Part shown: one piece after another, positions 23,028 through 31,076 of the stretch | How the letters are laid out: each line of letters begins with the position of its first letter | How positions within the stretch are numbered: the first letter of the stretch is position 1 | DNA from: JBCCCJ01 sp039029315 | GTDB lineage: Bacteria > Bacteroidota > Bacteroidia > J057 | Direction: 5' to 3' | DNA length: 35,581 bases | NCBI GenBank assembly: GCA_039029315.1 | Contig: JBCCGK010000114.1 | Location: forward strand, 1 to 35,581 | Notes under the pieces: generated by a model | The model's input: only the letters and a program-made list of their open reading frames with translations | What the model was told of the DNA's origin: nothing | The model's database searches: none | Program-made: the position numbers and the translations under genes

Positions 23028-24014
23028 TTAGGAAAAAAAAGCAGATTTTTTTTGAATCAGATTCATATAGGTATCAGGATCAATATTCGCCCCGCAAGCA
23101 ATGAGCCCAACTCGTCTGCCAATTAATTCCTCTTTCAGGGGGCCCAACAAAGCTGCTAGAGCGGCTGCGCAAGCTGGCTCGACAGCTAATTTGAGCTCGG
23201 AGAACATCAAAGCCATAGTTGTAATGAGTGCTTCATCATCTACCAGGACAATCCGCTCCATATGATCCCGGCATAATTTCATACTATACTCCATTGAGAA
23301 AGGTGCGCCGAGGCTGTCGGCAATGGTGCGAACCTTGTCAAGAGTTTGAGTCGTTCCTGTTTGAAAACTTCTATACATGGTATCAGCCCCAACAGGTTCT
23401 ACCCCAAATACCCGACACTCAGGATTGAGCAGATGAAATGCTCTGGAAATCCCTGCTGCCAGACCTCCGCCTCCAACAGGGATGATAAGTGCATCTAGCT
23501 TGCCGACTTGTTCATGGAACTCCAGGCCGCAGGTGGAGGTTCCCAATGTCGTATCTCTTCCATCAAAGGGATGCACAAAGAATCGACCCTCTTCCTTTTG
23601 TATTCGCTGGACTTCAGCAAAGGCTTCTGTAACATTGTCCATGAGCACGACTTCAGCGCCCAATGCCCGACATAGATCTACCCGTGCCTTGTTGGCATTA
23701 GAAGGCATAACCACCTTTGCCGAACTTCCCATGACTTTGGCTGCATATCCAACAGCGATAGCATGATTGCCAGCACTCACAGCAGTTACACCTCGTTGCA
23801 ATTCTTCCTGGGAGAGATGCATCATGTTCAGAAGCGCACCCCTGGCTTTGAAACTTCCACCATGCTGAAATAACTCCAACTTAACAAAGACGGATGTACT
23901 GGCCGACAGCAGCCGATCTTTCTCCATGGACTTCCATGTAGTAACAGGAGTTCTCTTAACATCTTCTCCCAAAGAAGTTCTGGCTTGACGAATATCGGTT
24001 AACGAAAAAGACAT
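23028..24014 (-). CDS. PLP-dependent threonine/serine dehydratase or serine racemase
   Basis: This 328-residue fold-type II PLP enzyme starts at MSFSLTDIRQAR; the frame upstream opens only with TTG. The cofactor lysine is K56 in LFQHGGSFKARGA, and the phosphate-binding glycine loop is PVGGGGLAAG. Other family stretches are RTPVTTW, VSAGNHAIAVGYAAKVMG and VKLELFQ. No C-terminal ACT domain is present, so it is not the isoleucine-feedback-inhibited biosynthetic type. It is probably catabolic threonine/serine dehydratase or serine racemase, which cannot be separated by eye. It is a single gene with its own terminator and a TAAATTTG box 6 nt before the ATG. Confidence 0.92.
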   Translation of the reverse strand: MSFSLTDIRQARTSLGEDVKRTPVTTWKSMEKDRLLSASTSVFVKLELFQHGGSFKARGALLNMMHLSQEELQRGVTAVSAGNHAIAVGYAAKVMGSSAKVVMPSNANKARVDLCRALGAEVVLMDNVTEAFAEVQRIQKEEGRFFVHPFDGRDTTLGTSTCGLEFHEQVGKLDALIIPVGGGGLAAGISRAFHLLNPECRVFGVEPVGADTMYRSFQTGTTQTLDKVRTIADSLGAPFSMEYSMKLCRDHMERIVLVDDEALITTMALMFSELKLAVEPACAAALAALLGPLKEELIGRRVGLIACGANIDPDTYMNLIQKKSAFFS

Positions 24015-24020
24015 AACATT

Positions 24021-24028
24021 CAAATTTA
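24021..24028 (-). promoter_or_regulatory. Candidate -7 box TAAATTTG of dehydratase gene, 6 nt before ATG
   Basis: The minus strand carries TAAATTTG followed by AATGTT and the ATG. No clean -33 TTG is at the normal distance. As with mrp and dapF, a transcript starting here would be almost leaderless. Confidence 0.4.
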
Positions 24029-24103
24029 CCCACAATATCCAATCCCCTTAGGTAGGAGGCAAATTCTCAAAAAGATCTAATAACTATTTTGATGAAATAA
24101 TTT

Positions 24104-24128
24104 ATAACACTGTTATTGGAGGTGTTAT
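24104..24128. repeat. Inverted repeat ATAACAC-N11-GTGTTAT
   Basis: Perfect 7-bp arms are separated by 11 bp, with centres about one and a half helical turns apart. It lies 76 bp beyond the dehydratase -7 box, in the divergent spacer. The geometry suits a dimeric regulator; no regulator gene is adjacent. Confidence 0.4.
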
Positions 24129-24535
24129 GTCATATTCCATGAAAGATTTCCAGGAAAAAATGGAATGGATATCCGTTTTTGTCGTATAAGAATGATGTGG
24201 CATTCACTCCCATACACTTTTTTGTGAACAGTCATGCTTGTCATCCCCATTTGGCTTTAATGAAAGGGAGCGGATGGCGGAGAGTAGGGGTTTTGGTGGT
24301 CGTTTCGCTTGTTTGTACTACTGGTTTTTTCAATTAGTGGTAGAATGGTACACATATCCAAATAGTGTAGGGGAGAAGGCGGTGGAAAATGGATCACTTG
24401 TCAAACAAGAAAAGAATGAAACTCCTGCCGTATCGGGAAGATCTAGCTACCTCATAGAGAGAATCGTTGATACATAAGAGAGAGGAAGGGTAAACGGCTG
24501 GTTTCCTACATTCAAATGAAAACAAAATTAGATAT

Positions 24536-26155
24536 ATGAAGGTGTTGAATTGTTGTTTCCTGCTATTTGGGTTGATGGTTTTGCCGATGAGAGTCGTTGT
24601 GATGGCAAATCCAGAATGCACTGTACCTGATCAGGGCGGAGATGCACAAGGGTATTGGGTTTACTTGGTTGACAAAGAGGGAAGTACCCTCGATCCGGAT
24701 ATGTATTTTACTCAAGCAGCCAGAGAAAGGAGGGCAAGGCTTGGGTTGCCAGCATATGACCACAGAGATCTTCCATTGACTCCTTCCTATGTCCAACGTA
24801 TTGCTGCCAAAGTCGATCGTGTACGGCATGAGGTGAGGTGGTTGAATGCGGTGACAGTCATGGCCACTGCATCTCAGATCAGTCAGGTCGCAGCCTATCC
24901 ATTTATTGCATCGATTGAACCATTTATGATGGATGCCAGATTGGCCTCAATGCCCTTCGTGGATTCTGCACGATTGGATACCTTGCTGTCTTTGAGCCGA
25001 AATCTGATGCAACTCGATATGATGGAGCAGCGCGGGTTGACGGGAAAAGGTGTGCGAATTGCGATTCTGGACGCGGGATTCAAGGAAGCAGATACACATC
25101 CTGCCTTGGCTCAGCTAAGAGAGAGAGGAGGGATCATTGGTAGCAGGGATTTTTATGATGGAGATGAGCAGGTCTATCATCATTCTCGTCATGGAATGGA
25201 AGTGATGAGTTGTATAGCAGGGATGTATGGGAAGCGCCAACTTGGCTGCGCCAAAGACGCGAGCTTCCTATTGGCACGAATCGAACATGAAAGAAAAGAA
25301 CCCGCCATCGAAGAGGATCATTGGTTAGCTGCTGCAGAATGGGCGGATCGAATGGGAGCCGATATCATCAATTCCTCGATCACCTATACCTTTAAGCGGT
25401 ACACATATGAAGACATGGACGGCAAAACGGCTCCAGTGAGCAAGGCAGCACGGATTGCCTCCGAAAAAGGGATGCTGGTGGTCTGTGCCATGGGAAATGA
25501 AGGAGCTGATTCCTGGCGATATCTAGGGGCTCCTGCCGATGTGCCAGAAGTGCTGTCAGTCGGAGGAGTATTGCCCATTTTGCCACAACACATTCCCTTT
25601 GCATCTGTCGGTCCGAATGCAGAGAAGCAGCTGAAACCAGATGTGGCAGCACCGGGCTTTGTGTTAAGCGCTGTGAAAAAAGGAAAGTTCGATGAAAATG
25701 CCGGGACCTCCTTTTCAACCCCTTTGGTTACAGGAATTGCAGCATGTTTACTCCAACGAACCCCGAACCTTAGCCCAAGCCAGCTTGCGAGTGCCATTCG
25801 ACAATTGGGGCATTTTTATCCGTATTTCGATTATGAATTGGGCTATGGCGTTCCTCAGATGACGAGATTATTTGAGGATTCCAGGATTCCCACACCTCCC
25901 CGCTATTCTGTATTTCATAGAAGCGATTCGGTCATTCTTGCTTTTGATACCACTTATTTGCGGACGGATAGTCTGAATTTTCCCAACGGACGAATGCTTT
26001 ATTTCCATTTGGAGTCTTCAGAAGGCTATTTATATAGTCATCAGGGAGTGCGCATTCCCAACAAGACACAATTTTATTTTTTCCGGAGAATGAAAGGCAT
26101 CAAAGGAACCTTAAGAATCTGGATGGGAGGGTATCTGTATGAAGAGGAGTTATAA
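24536..26155 (+). CDS. Secreted subtilisin-like (S8) serine protease
   Basis: This 539-residue protein has a signal peptide at about 1-24 (ending VVMA). A 140-residue propeptide region contains WVYLVDKEG and an inhibitor-like segment (VRWLNAVTVMATASQISQVA, IASIEPF). The catalytic domain spans about 155-435 with D179 (IAILDAGF), H219 (HHSRHGMEVMS), oxyanion N321 (CAMGNEG) and S392 (GTSFSTPLVTG), so it should be active. A short beta-rich tail (about 450-539) follows; it does not look like a standard T9SS type A sorting domain. This general form is frequent in Bacteroidetes. It is a single gene. Confidence 0.94.
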   Translation: MKVLNCCFLLFGLMVLPMRVVVMANPECTVPDQGGDAQGYWVYLVDKEGSTLDPDMYFTQAARERRARLGLPAYDHRDLPLTPSYVQRIAAKVDRVRHEVRWLNAVTVMATASQISQVAAYPFIASIEPFMMDARLASMPFVDSARLDTLLSLSRNLMQLDMMEQRGLTGKGVRIAILDAGFKEADTHPALAQLRERGGIIGSRDFYDGDEQVYHHSRHGMEVMSCIAGMYGKRQLGCAKDASFLLARIEHERKEPAIEEDHWLAAAEWADRMGADIINSSITYTFKRYTYEDMDGKTAPVSKAARIASEKGMLVVCAMGNEGADSWRYLGAPADVPEVLSVGGVLPILPQHIPFASVGPNAEKQLKPDVAAPGFVLSAVKKGKFDENAGTSFSTPLVTGIAACLLQRTPNLSPSQLASAIRQLGHFYPYFDYELGYGVPQMTRLFEDSRIPTPPRYSVFHRSDSVILAFDTTYLRTDSLNFPNGRMLYFHLESSEGYLYSHQGVRIPNKTQFYFFRRMKGIKGTLRIWMGGYLYEEEL

Positions 26156-26213
26156 ATATAACGGACTATCAGTAAATTAATCCTGTTTTCATTCTTGTTC
26201 AGCCAATGCAATC

Positions 26214-26801
26214 ATGAACCAGTTAGCTTCATTGATCAACTCTCTCTCTTTGAAATCCATCAAAACCCTGCTAGAGCAGGCCACAGGGAATGTAGAAGTT
26301 GAGAAAGAGATGCAACTTCAGGCCTTGATCCATTTGATAGCCTTGGGCATAGGGATTATTGGCGGACTGATGTTCATATCCATGATAGGGAAGTGGACAT
26401 TGCTCGGCTTGAGTGCGATTGATATGTGGGGACATATTGGTCTCATTCTCTTGCTAGGAGGATTGGCTTATCAATTATGGATGCAGAAGCAGGTAGGATG
26501 GATTGGATTGAAAGCTTTGTTGGTATTCTTTGTTTTCATCCGATTGCTAGAGCTTGATAGTCAATTTATGCCATTTTTGGATCGGTGGCAATACGACATG
26601 AACAATATCGCTCTTGGGGGAGAACTCTTGTTGATGCTTGGGGATGGGGTGACTACTGTATTGGTGGTATATTTGATCCTGAGCCTCAATCATCCTGCGA
26701 TCAAGGAATCCTTTCAGATATCCTCCACAACCAACAAAGTAGTTGACTTTATGATCTGCCTCTTCGTAGCTTGTATTCTCACAATCCGCTTTCTGGGTTG
26801 A
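26214..26801 (+). CDS. Unknown integral membrane protein, five predicted helices
   Basis: This 195-residue protein has an N-terminal amphipathic, charged region (1-35) and then about five hydrophobic segments near 38-64, 74-90, 98-112, 135-158 and 176-194. LGLSAIDMWGHIGLILLL and MLGDGVTTVLVVYLIL are characteristic stretches. I do not recognise a family. It starts 58 bp after the protease stop in the same direction, and could share its transcript. No catalytic motif is visible. Confidence 0.7.
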   Translation: MNQLASLINSLSLKSIKTLLEQATGNVEVEKEMQLQALIHLIALGIGIIGGLMFISMIGKWTLLGLSAIDMWGHIGLILLLGGLAYQLWMQKQVGWIGLKALLVFFVFIRLLELDSQFMPFLDRWQYDMNNIALGGELLLMLGDGVTTVLVVYLILSLNHPAIKESFQISSTTNKVVDFMICLFVACILTIRFLG

Positions 26802-26964
26802 AGATGGGTTCATGGATAGGTACTACCTTCAGATTCAGGATCAACTTATCGTCAGAATGAGGTTGCCGATTCTATGAAACCTGCCTTTATCTCCATAAGT
26901 TGATGGCACAAAACTTCTACACAAGGTTGATTTTATTTTTTCAGACCCTAAGAATCACCTACTT

Positions 26965-27216
26965 ATGTCTCTCACAAGCACGCAAAGAATCTCGCAATTG
27001 CCGGATCTCGATTTGGTCGAAATGATCGCTTTTGCACATGAATATAAAGGCAATGCTGTAGCAGAAGCCATGATCGAATTTGAGCGACGAGAATTGGATG
27101 CTGACATTCACGAAACCCTATTGGCTGAAGTCCATGATCGCCGACATATGCGCAATCGGGATGCAGAGAAATATCACCGCCTGATATTTTGGTTACAGCG
27201 AAAGTTTAAGCGCTAG
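26965..27216 (+). CDS. Small conserved-looking protein, unknown function
   Basis: This 83-residue highly charged, helical protein has no signal. It contains LPDLDLVEMIAFAHEYKGN and EFERRELDADIHETLLAE, and ends in a basic RLIFWLQRKFKR. Composition and a clean ATG suggest a real gene. No family is recognised. It stands alone, 163 bp after the membrane protein and convergent with gldB. Confidence 0.6.
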   Translation: MSLTSTQRISQLPDLDLVEMIAFAHEYKGNAVAEAMIEFERRELDADIHETLLAEVHDRRHMRNRDAEKYHRLIFWLQRKFKR

Positions 27217-27286
27217 GAGAGCAGGGATTGGCCAATCTGGGAGTCATGACTGTTCATCCGTAGTCCTCCTCCGTGGGTAGGAAACC

Positions 27287-28375
27287 TTATTCACCTCCTT
27301 GAGGTTTGTATCTCGATTCCCGGAAGATGGTTTCATAATCTGTCCTGTTGCAGAGCGATTCCAGACTTACCTCTGGATGTCTGTCCATATAAGAGGAGAC
27401 AATTTTCCACCCCATATATTCTCCGATCCTCGGAGCAGATTCTGTGGACAAGTCCGTTGTATAGGGTTTGTCTGAAAGAAAATCCCGGTGGAATTTAAAA
27501 TCAATATCAAATAAGTTGGGAATAAGGTGCTTGTAGATCCGCTTCTCATAGACCTCTGCCCAATACATCTGAGGATAGGAATAAAAGAGGCGAACAGAAT
27601 CAGGGGTATAAGGGAGCATCTCCTGGAGAAAATACTGTTTGATTCCGGCGCGAACCATCCCGTCCAATAGGGTTGGTTGCTTGCTTTTGTCCAGCGGCGA
27701 GACCATGCCTTCTGCAATCTCATGCATCATCATGACTGGGAGGGCTTCTGGCTGAAAGCGTTTCCTCATATATGAAGGAATATTGGGAGGGTAGTAAGGA
27801 TAGGATTCTCCCAGAAAGTAATGCAGCCCAATGCTAAAAAATCCAGGAGTTGGCACAGCATAATCTGCAGTTCGATAATCCCCGCCAGGGACATAGCCGC
27901 TGACATGCGTTCGAAATGCCGGAAGCTGGATATCCGAAAAATCCCGTTCCAATCTTATCAGGGGAGCTTGAATCAGATCAACAATAGATTCTTCGTATGG
28001 AAATACTTGTCTGACAGTATCCAACAACTTCAGCATAGATGGCTCTGCTAGAATCCTCCCTAGTTCCGTAGCCAATAGACTATCTAATTCGGGAGGACGG
28101 AGTGACCTGCTGGCAGGAAATTGGTCCAAACCCATAAACTCATAGAAAAAATTGGCTTCTGAAGACAAATGTGTTTGATAGGCGTCAAAATGAGATCTTT
28201 GATTGGTTTGAATATCCTGCGCAGCCACATACATGAGACTGTCCAGACGAAGAAAATCCAGGGTCAACTCAAGTCCTTTTACATCACTATCGCGCACTTC
28301 CTTACATCCAAACAGAATCAAGGGGAGGAGCAAAATCAGCAGCAACCTTTTCGGTGTAAGTCTAGTCATTCGCAT
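27287..28375 (-). CDS. gldB: GldB-like gliding motility lipoprotein
   Basis: This 362-residue protein has a strong lipoprotein signal ending PLILFGC, with C24 as the lipidated residue. Family-like sequence includes LRLDSLMYVA, the MMMHEIAEGM stretch, QEMLPYTPDSVRL and, near the end, SAPRIGEYMGWKIVSSYM, the GldB hallmark. GldB is needed for gliding in Flavobacterium and is associated with the T9SS machinery; the conserved His-Glu stretch also recalls metallopeptidases, but I cannot confirm catalysis. No gldC follows, unlike the gldBC arrangement of flavobacteria. It is divergent from the beta-barrel gene with 59 bp between. Confidence 0.85.
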   Translation of the reverse strand: MRMTRLTPKRLLLILLLPLILFGCKEVRDSDVKGLELTLDFLRLDSLMYVAAQDIQTNQRSHFDAYQTHLSSEANFFYEFMGLDQFPASRSLRPPELDSLLATELGRILAEPSMLKLLDTVRQVFPYEESIVDLIQAPLIRLERDFSDIQLPAFRTHVSGYVPGGDYRTADYAVPTPGFFSIGLHYFLGESYPYYPPNIPSYMRKRFQPEALPVMMMHEIAEGMVSPLDKSKQPTLLDGMVRAGIKQYFLQEMLPYTPDSVRLFYSYPQMYWAEVYEKRIYKHLIPNLFDIDFKFHRDFLSDKPYTTDLSTESAPRIGEYMGWKIVSSYMDRHPEVSLESLCNRTDYETIFRESRYKPQGGE

Positions 28376-28434
28376 AATTGGGAAATACTCATTAATTCTT
28401 TTAGTTTCGCCACTTCTACTAAATCACATATACC

Positions 28435-29118
28435 ATGCGAAAAATTCTACTAGTAATAGTCCTTTCTCTTGCAAGCTCCCTACTTTTTGCCCAAGAAGGT
28501 CTCAAAATTGGGTTGAGGTTCAGTCCGATTGTGGCCATCCCCAATGCTACAGATAGCAGCAGCAATGTTATTGAAGGATTGTCAGGCAAAGTGGGACTCT
28601 CCTACGGATTGATGATCAATTATGGAATCGCTGAGAATTTTGGCATCCATACCGGTGTCCACATTGTGTCAAAAGGATTTAACCGAACTGGTACAGTTAC
28701 CCTGAGAGATACCCTGGGGACCGTCAATGCCACGCAGAATGTGAGAATGACAACCTTGGAAATTCCGCTGGCTGTCAAAGGTCGATCCAATGAGGTAGCG
28801 AATGGTGTCTACATCAGTGGACAATTTGGATTGTCAGCAGATATCTCTGTTGGCTATAAAAATGAATATACTGCCTATGATCCTGTTGACAAAGTCGCTG
28901 CACCATCAGGCACCAAGAATGGATCGAACCTGCTGAATCCTGTGAACTTTACCTTCATCTTTGGGCCAGGTGTACAGGTGGAAAAAGATTTTGGGACCAT
29001 CAATGCAGGGATCATTTATCACAGAGGCCTGACCAATATGAACAACAAAGTAAATTTTGGCAATCAGGAAACCATCAAAATGAGCTACGTATCGCTTGAT
29101 TTGGGGTATTTCTTCTAG
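28435..29118 (+). CDS. Outer-membrane beta-barrel protein (porin family)
   Basis: This 227-residue protein has a signal peptide ending LLFA before QEGLKIGLRF. The mature part has alternating hydrophobic beta-strands of an eight-stranded OMP_b-brl-type barrel (GLSYGLMINYGI, IHTGVHIVSKGF, FTFIFGPGVQVEKDF, AGIIYHRGL), and ends MSYVSLDLGYFF with the terminal Phe used for barrel assembly. Function is unknown; such barrels are common in the phylum. A strong terminator follows 47 bp downstream. Confidence 0.88.
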   Translation: MRKILLVIVLSLASSLLFAQEGLKIGLRFSPIVAIPNATDSSSNVIEGLSGKVGLSYGLMINYGIAENFGIHTGVHIVSKGFNRTGTVTLRDTLGTVNATQNVRMTTLEIPLAVKGRSNEVANGVYISGQFGLSADISVGYKNEYTAYDPVDKVAAPSGTKNGSNLLNPVNFTFIFGPGVQVEKDFGTINAGIIYHRGLTNMNNKVNFGNQETIKMSYVSLDLGYFF

Positions 29119-29165
29119 GAAATTTCGTCCAGATTCAGTAAGAAAAAAATCCCATGTTTGGGGAG

Positions 29166-29203
29166 AAGTACAAAGATCCTTTGGGGCTTTGTACTTTTTT
29201 TTT
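29166..29203 (+). terminator. Rho-independent terminator after the beta-barrel gene
   Basis: AAGTACAAAG and CTTTGTACTT form a perfect 10-bp stem with an 11-nt loop, followed by an uninterrupted run of nine T. It is one of the clearest terminators in the window. Confidence 0.88.
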
Positions 29204-29282
29204 GTCTGAAAAAAACAGCAAGTAGTTGAAAATGAAACTGTTCTTTATTATGGTCATTGAAGTGTTTAATTTTTGGTACAAT

Positions 29283-29290
29283 TAATTTTG
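29283..29290 (+). promoter_or_regulatory. Candidate -7 box TAATTTTG upstream of NtrC-type regulator
   Basis: TAATTTTG matches TAnnTTTG and has TTG 23 nt upstream at 29257-29259. It lies 66 nt before the regulator ATG, leaving a leader of about 60 nt. Confidence 0.45.
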
Positions 29291-29356
29291 TATTTGTAGA
29301 CAATGATGCGTATTGTTGTATGCAAATAGCTACAAATACATTTATTCTATAGTTAC

Positions 29357-30715
29357 ATGGCCAAAGTATTGATTATTGATGATGAAGAAGTAATCCGCTC
29401 CACCCTTGAGGAGATTCTTGAGTATGAGGATTACAAAGTAGAGACAGCAGCTGATGGGAAGGAAGGATTGGACAAAATCCTGAAAAACAGCTACAATGCT
29501 GTCATTTGTGACATCAAAATGCCCAAATTGAATGGATTGGAAGTATTGGTCAAGGCAATGGATGCCAAACCAGATACGCCATTTGTCATGATATCCGGGC
29601 ATGGAGATATCGAGACTGCTGTGGAGGCGACAAAAAAAGGAGCGTATGACTTCATCGAAAAGCCACCAGACCTCAATCGACTCTTGCTCACCATCCGTAA
29701 TGCGATTGAGAAAAAAGACCTGGTCGTAGAAACCAAAAAGCTGAAAAGAAAGATTTCTAAAACCCGAAAAATCATTGGAGAATCCCCAGTCATGGAGAAA
29801 ATCCAGGAAACCATCTCTCGGGTAGCACCGACGGACGCTCGGGTGTTGGTAACAGGAAGCAATGGAACAGGGAAAGAACTTGTTGCGCGATGGATTCATG
29901 AAAAAAGCCCCCGTAGAGGAGCACCCATCGTCGAGGTGAACTGTGCGGCCATTCCATCAGAGCTGATTGAGAGTGAACTGTTTGGGCATGAAAAAGGGTC
30001 CTTTACGGGTGCCTATAAGCAGCGAATTGGAAAATTTGAGCAAGCCAATGGCGGAACCCTCTTTCTGGATGAAATCGGAGATATGAGTTTGTCCGCACAA
30101 GCCAAAGTCTTGCGGGCTCTCCAGGAGAACAAGATCACCAGAATCGGGAGTGATAAGCAGATCTCTGTGGATGTGCGGATTGTCTCTGCGACCAACAAAG
30201 ATCTATTGGCAGAAATCGATAATAACAAATTCCGTGAAGACCTCTACCACCGCCTCAGTGTCATCTTGATCCATGTTCCTCCCTTGCGAGAGCGCCGGGA
30301 AGATATCCCCTTGATTGTGGCCTCTTTTATCAAGGAGATCAGCGCAGATTACGGGATGCCCAATCTCTCCATCACCCCAGAGGCCATGATAGAACTCCAG
30401 AAACTGGAATGGACGGGCAATGTTCGGGAACTTCATAACGTGATTGAGCGATTGGCAATCCTCTCCGATGGAACCATTCAGGATCAGGATGTCCTGGACT
30501 ATGCGGTTCCCAAGAGAAAAAGAACCAAGAAAAATGGATTGTTTGATGAGTACGATAAGTTCCAAACCTTCAAAGATCATGTAGAGAAACAGTTTATTCT
30601 TCGTAAACTGGAACAGACTGGCTGGAATATTTCCAAAACTGCTGAACTCATGGATATTCAGAGAAGCCACCTGTACAACAAAATGGAAAAATTCGAAATC
30701 AAACGAGACGTTTAA
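29357..30715 (+). CDS. NtrC-family sigma-54-dependent response regulator
   Basis: This 452-residue activator has three parts. The receiver (1-118) has D8/D9, phosphoacceptor D52 in AVICDIKMPKLNGLEVL, and K102 in YDFIEKPP. The AAA+ domain (about 138-372) has Walker A GSNGTGKE (167-174), Walker B GGTLFLDEIGD, and the sigma-54-contacting loop FGHEKGSFTGAY. The Fis-type helix-turn-helix at the end is NISKTAELMDIQRSHLYNKM. The canonical GAFTGA loop reads GSFTGA here. The usual GExGTGKE Walker A has Ser for Glu (GSNGTGKE). No partner histidine kinase is adjacent. A strong terminator follows. Confidence 0.95.
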   Translation: MAKVLIIDDEEVIRSTLEEILEYEDYKVETAADGKEGLDKILKNSYNAVICDIKMPKLNGLEVLVKAMDAKPDTPFVMISGHGDIETAVEATKKGAYDFIEKPPDLNRLLLTIRNAIEKKDLVVETKKLKRKISKTRKIIGESPVMEKIQETISRVAPTDARVLVTGSNGTGKELVARWIHEKSPRRGAPIVEVNCAAIPSELIESELFGHEKGSFTGAYKQRIGKFEQANGGTLFLDEIGDMSLSAQAKVLRALQENKITRIGSDKQISVDVRIVSATNKDLLAEIDNNKFREDLYHRLSVILIHVPPLRERREDIPLIVASFIKEISADYGMPNLSITPEAMIELQKLEWTGNVRELHNVIERLAILSDGTIQDQDVLDYAVPKRKRTKKNGLFDEYDKFQTFKDHVEKQFILRKLEQTGWNISKTAELMDIQRSHLYNKMEKFEIKRDV

Positions 30716-30739
30716 TAAGAGAATACGCTTGGCACCAAG

Positions 30740-30782
30740 ATCTGCGAATGGATTGTCTCCATTCGCAGATTTTTGGTTTTTT
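30740..30782 (+). terminator. Strong Rho-independent terminator after the NtrC-type gene
   Basis: ATCTGCGAATGGA and TCCATTCGCAGAT form a perfect 13-bp stem with the 5-nt loop TTGTC, followed by TTTTGGTTTTTTG. Flanking CCAA and TTGG can extend the stem. Confidence 0.9.
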
Positions 30783-30812
30783 GCCTCATGAGTATTTTGT
30801 TTCTTGCATCCC

Positions 30813-31076
30813 ATGCGAATCAGTAGATCTACACAGGAAACATTGCAGAAGATCCTCAAAAGTCAGGGATATCAAATCCGATATGAGAAAGGCAACTTTC
30901 ATGGAGGATACTGTCTGGTGATGCAAAAAAGGATGATTCTCATCAACAAATTTCACCCGCTTGAAAGTAAAATCAATGCTATGGCAGAGATCATTCGGGA
31001 ATTGGAAATCGATGATTCCGAGCTCACAGATAGCCAGAAGAGAACCGTGAAACGCATCAAATCAGACGCTTCGTGA
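30813..31076 (+). CDS. Small conserved Bacteroidetes protein, unknown function
   Basis: This 87-residue protein starts at the ATG of MRISRSTQETLQKIL (the frame upstream opens with TTG). The core YQIRYEKGNFHGGYCLVMQ and RMILINKFHPLES suggests a compact beta-alpha fold with one cysteine, and the end is helical and charged. I recall similar short proteins in many Bacteroidetes genomes but not their function. Its TGA overlaps the GTG start of the metallo-hydrolase (GTGA), so the two are probably translated together. Confidence 0.75.
   Translation: MRISRSTQETLQKILKSQGYQIRYEKGNFHGGYCLVMQKRMILINKFHPLESKINAMAEIIRELEIDDSELTDSQKRTVKRIKSDAS

Larger units (their letters stand above)
24015..24535. other. 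521-bp divergent intergenic region between dehydratase and subtilisin genes
   Basis: I see the dehydratase -7 box at its left end, an inverted repeat at 24104-24128, and otherwise AT-rich DNA. A 79-codon plus-strand frame at 24238-24477 opens with TTG and is Trp/Phe/Tyr-rich in the middle; I do not believe it is a gene. No tRNA or terminator is visible. Confidence 0.55.

Noticed and set aside
24238..24477. 79-codon plus-strand frame in the dehydratase-subtilisin spacer
   Set aside because: It opens with TTG, has no supporting upstream signal, and its composition (aromatic cluster YYWFFQLVVEW flanked by low-complexity polar residues) is unlike neighbouring proteins.
30729..30745. TTGGCACC resembling a sigma-54 -24 element after the NtrC-type gene
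   Set aside because: The required TTGC at the -12 position with ten bases between GG and GC is missing, and the site lies in the terminator stem.
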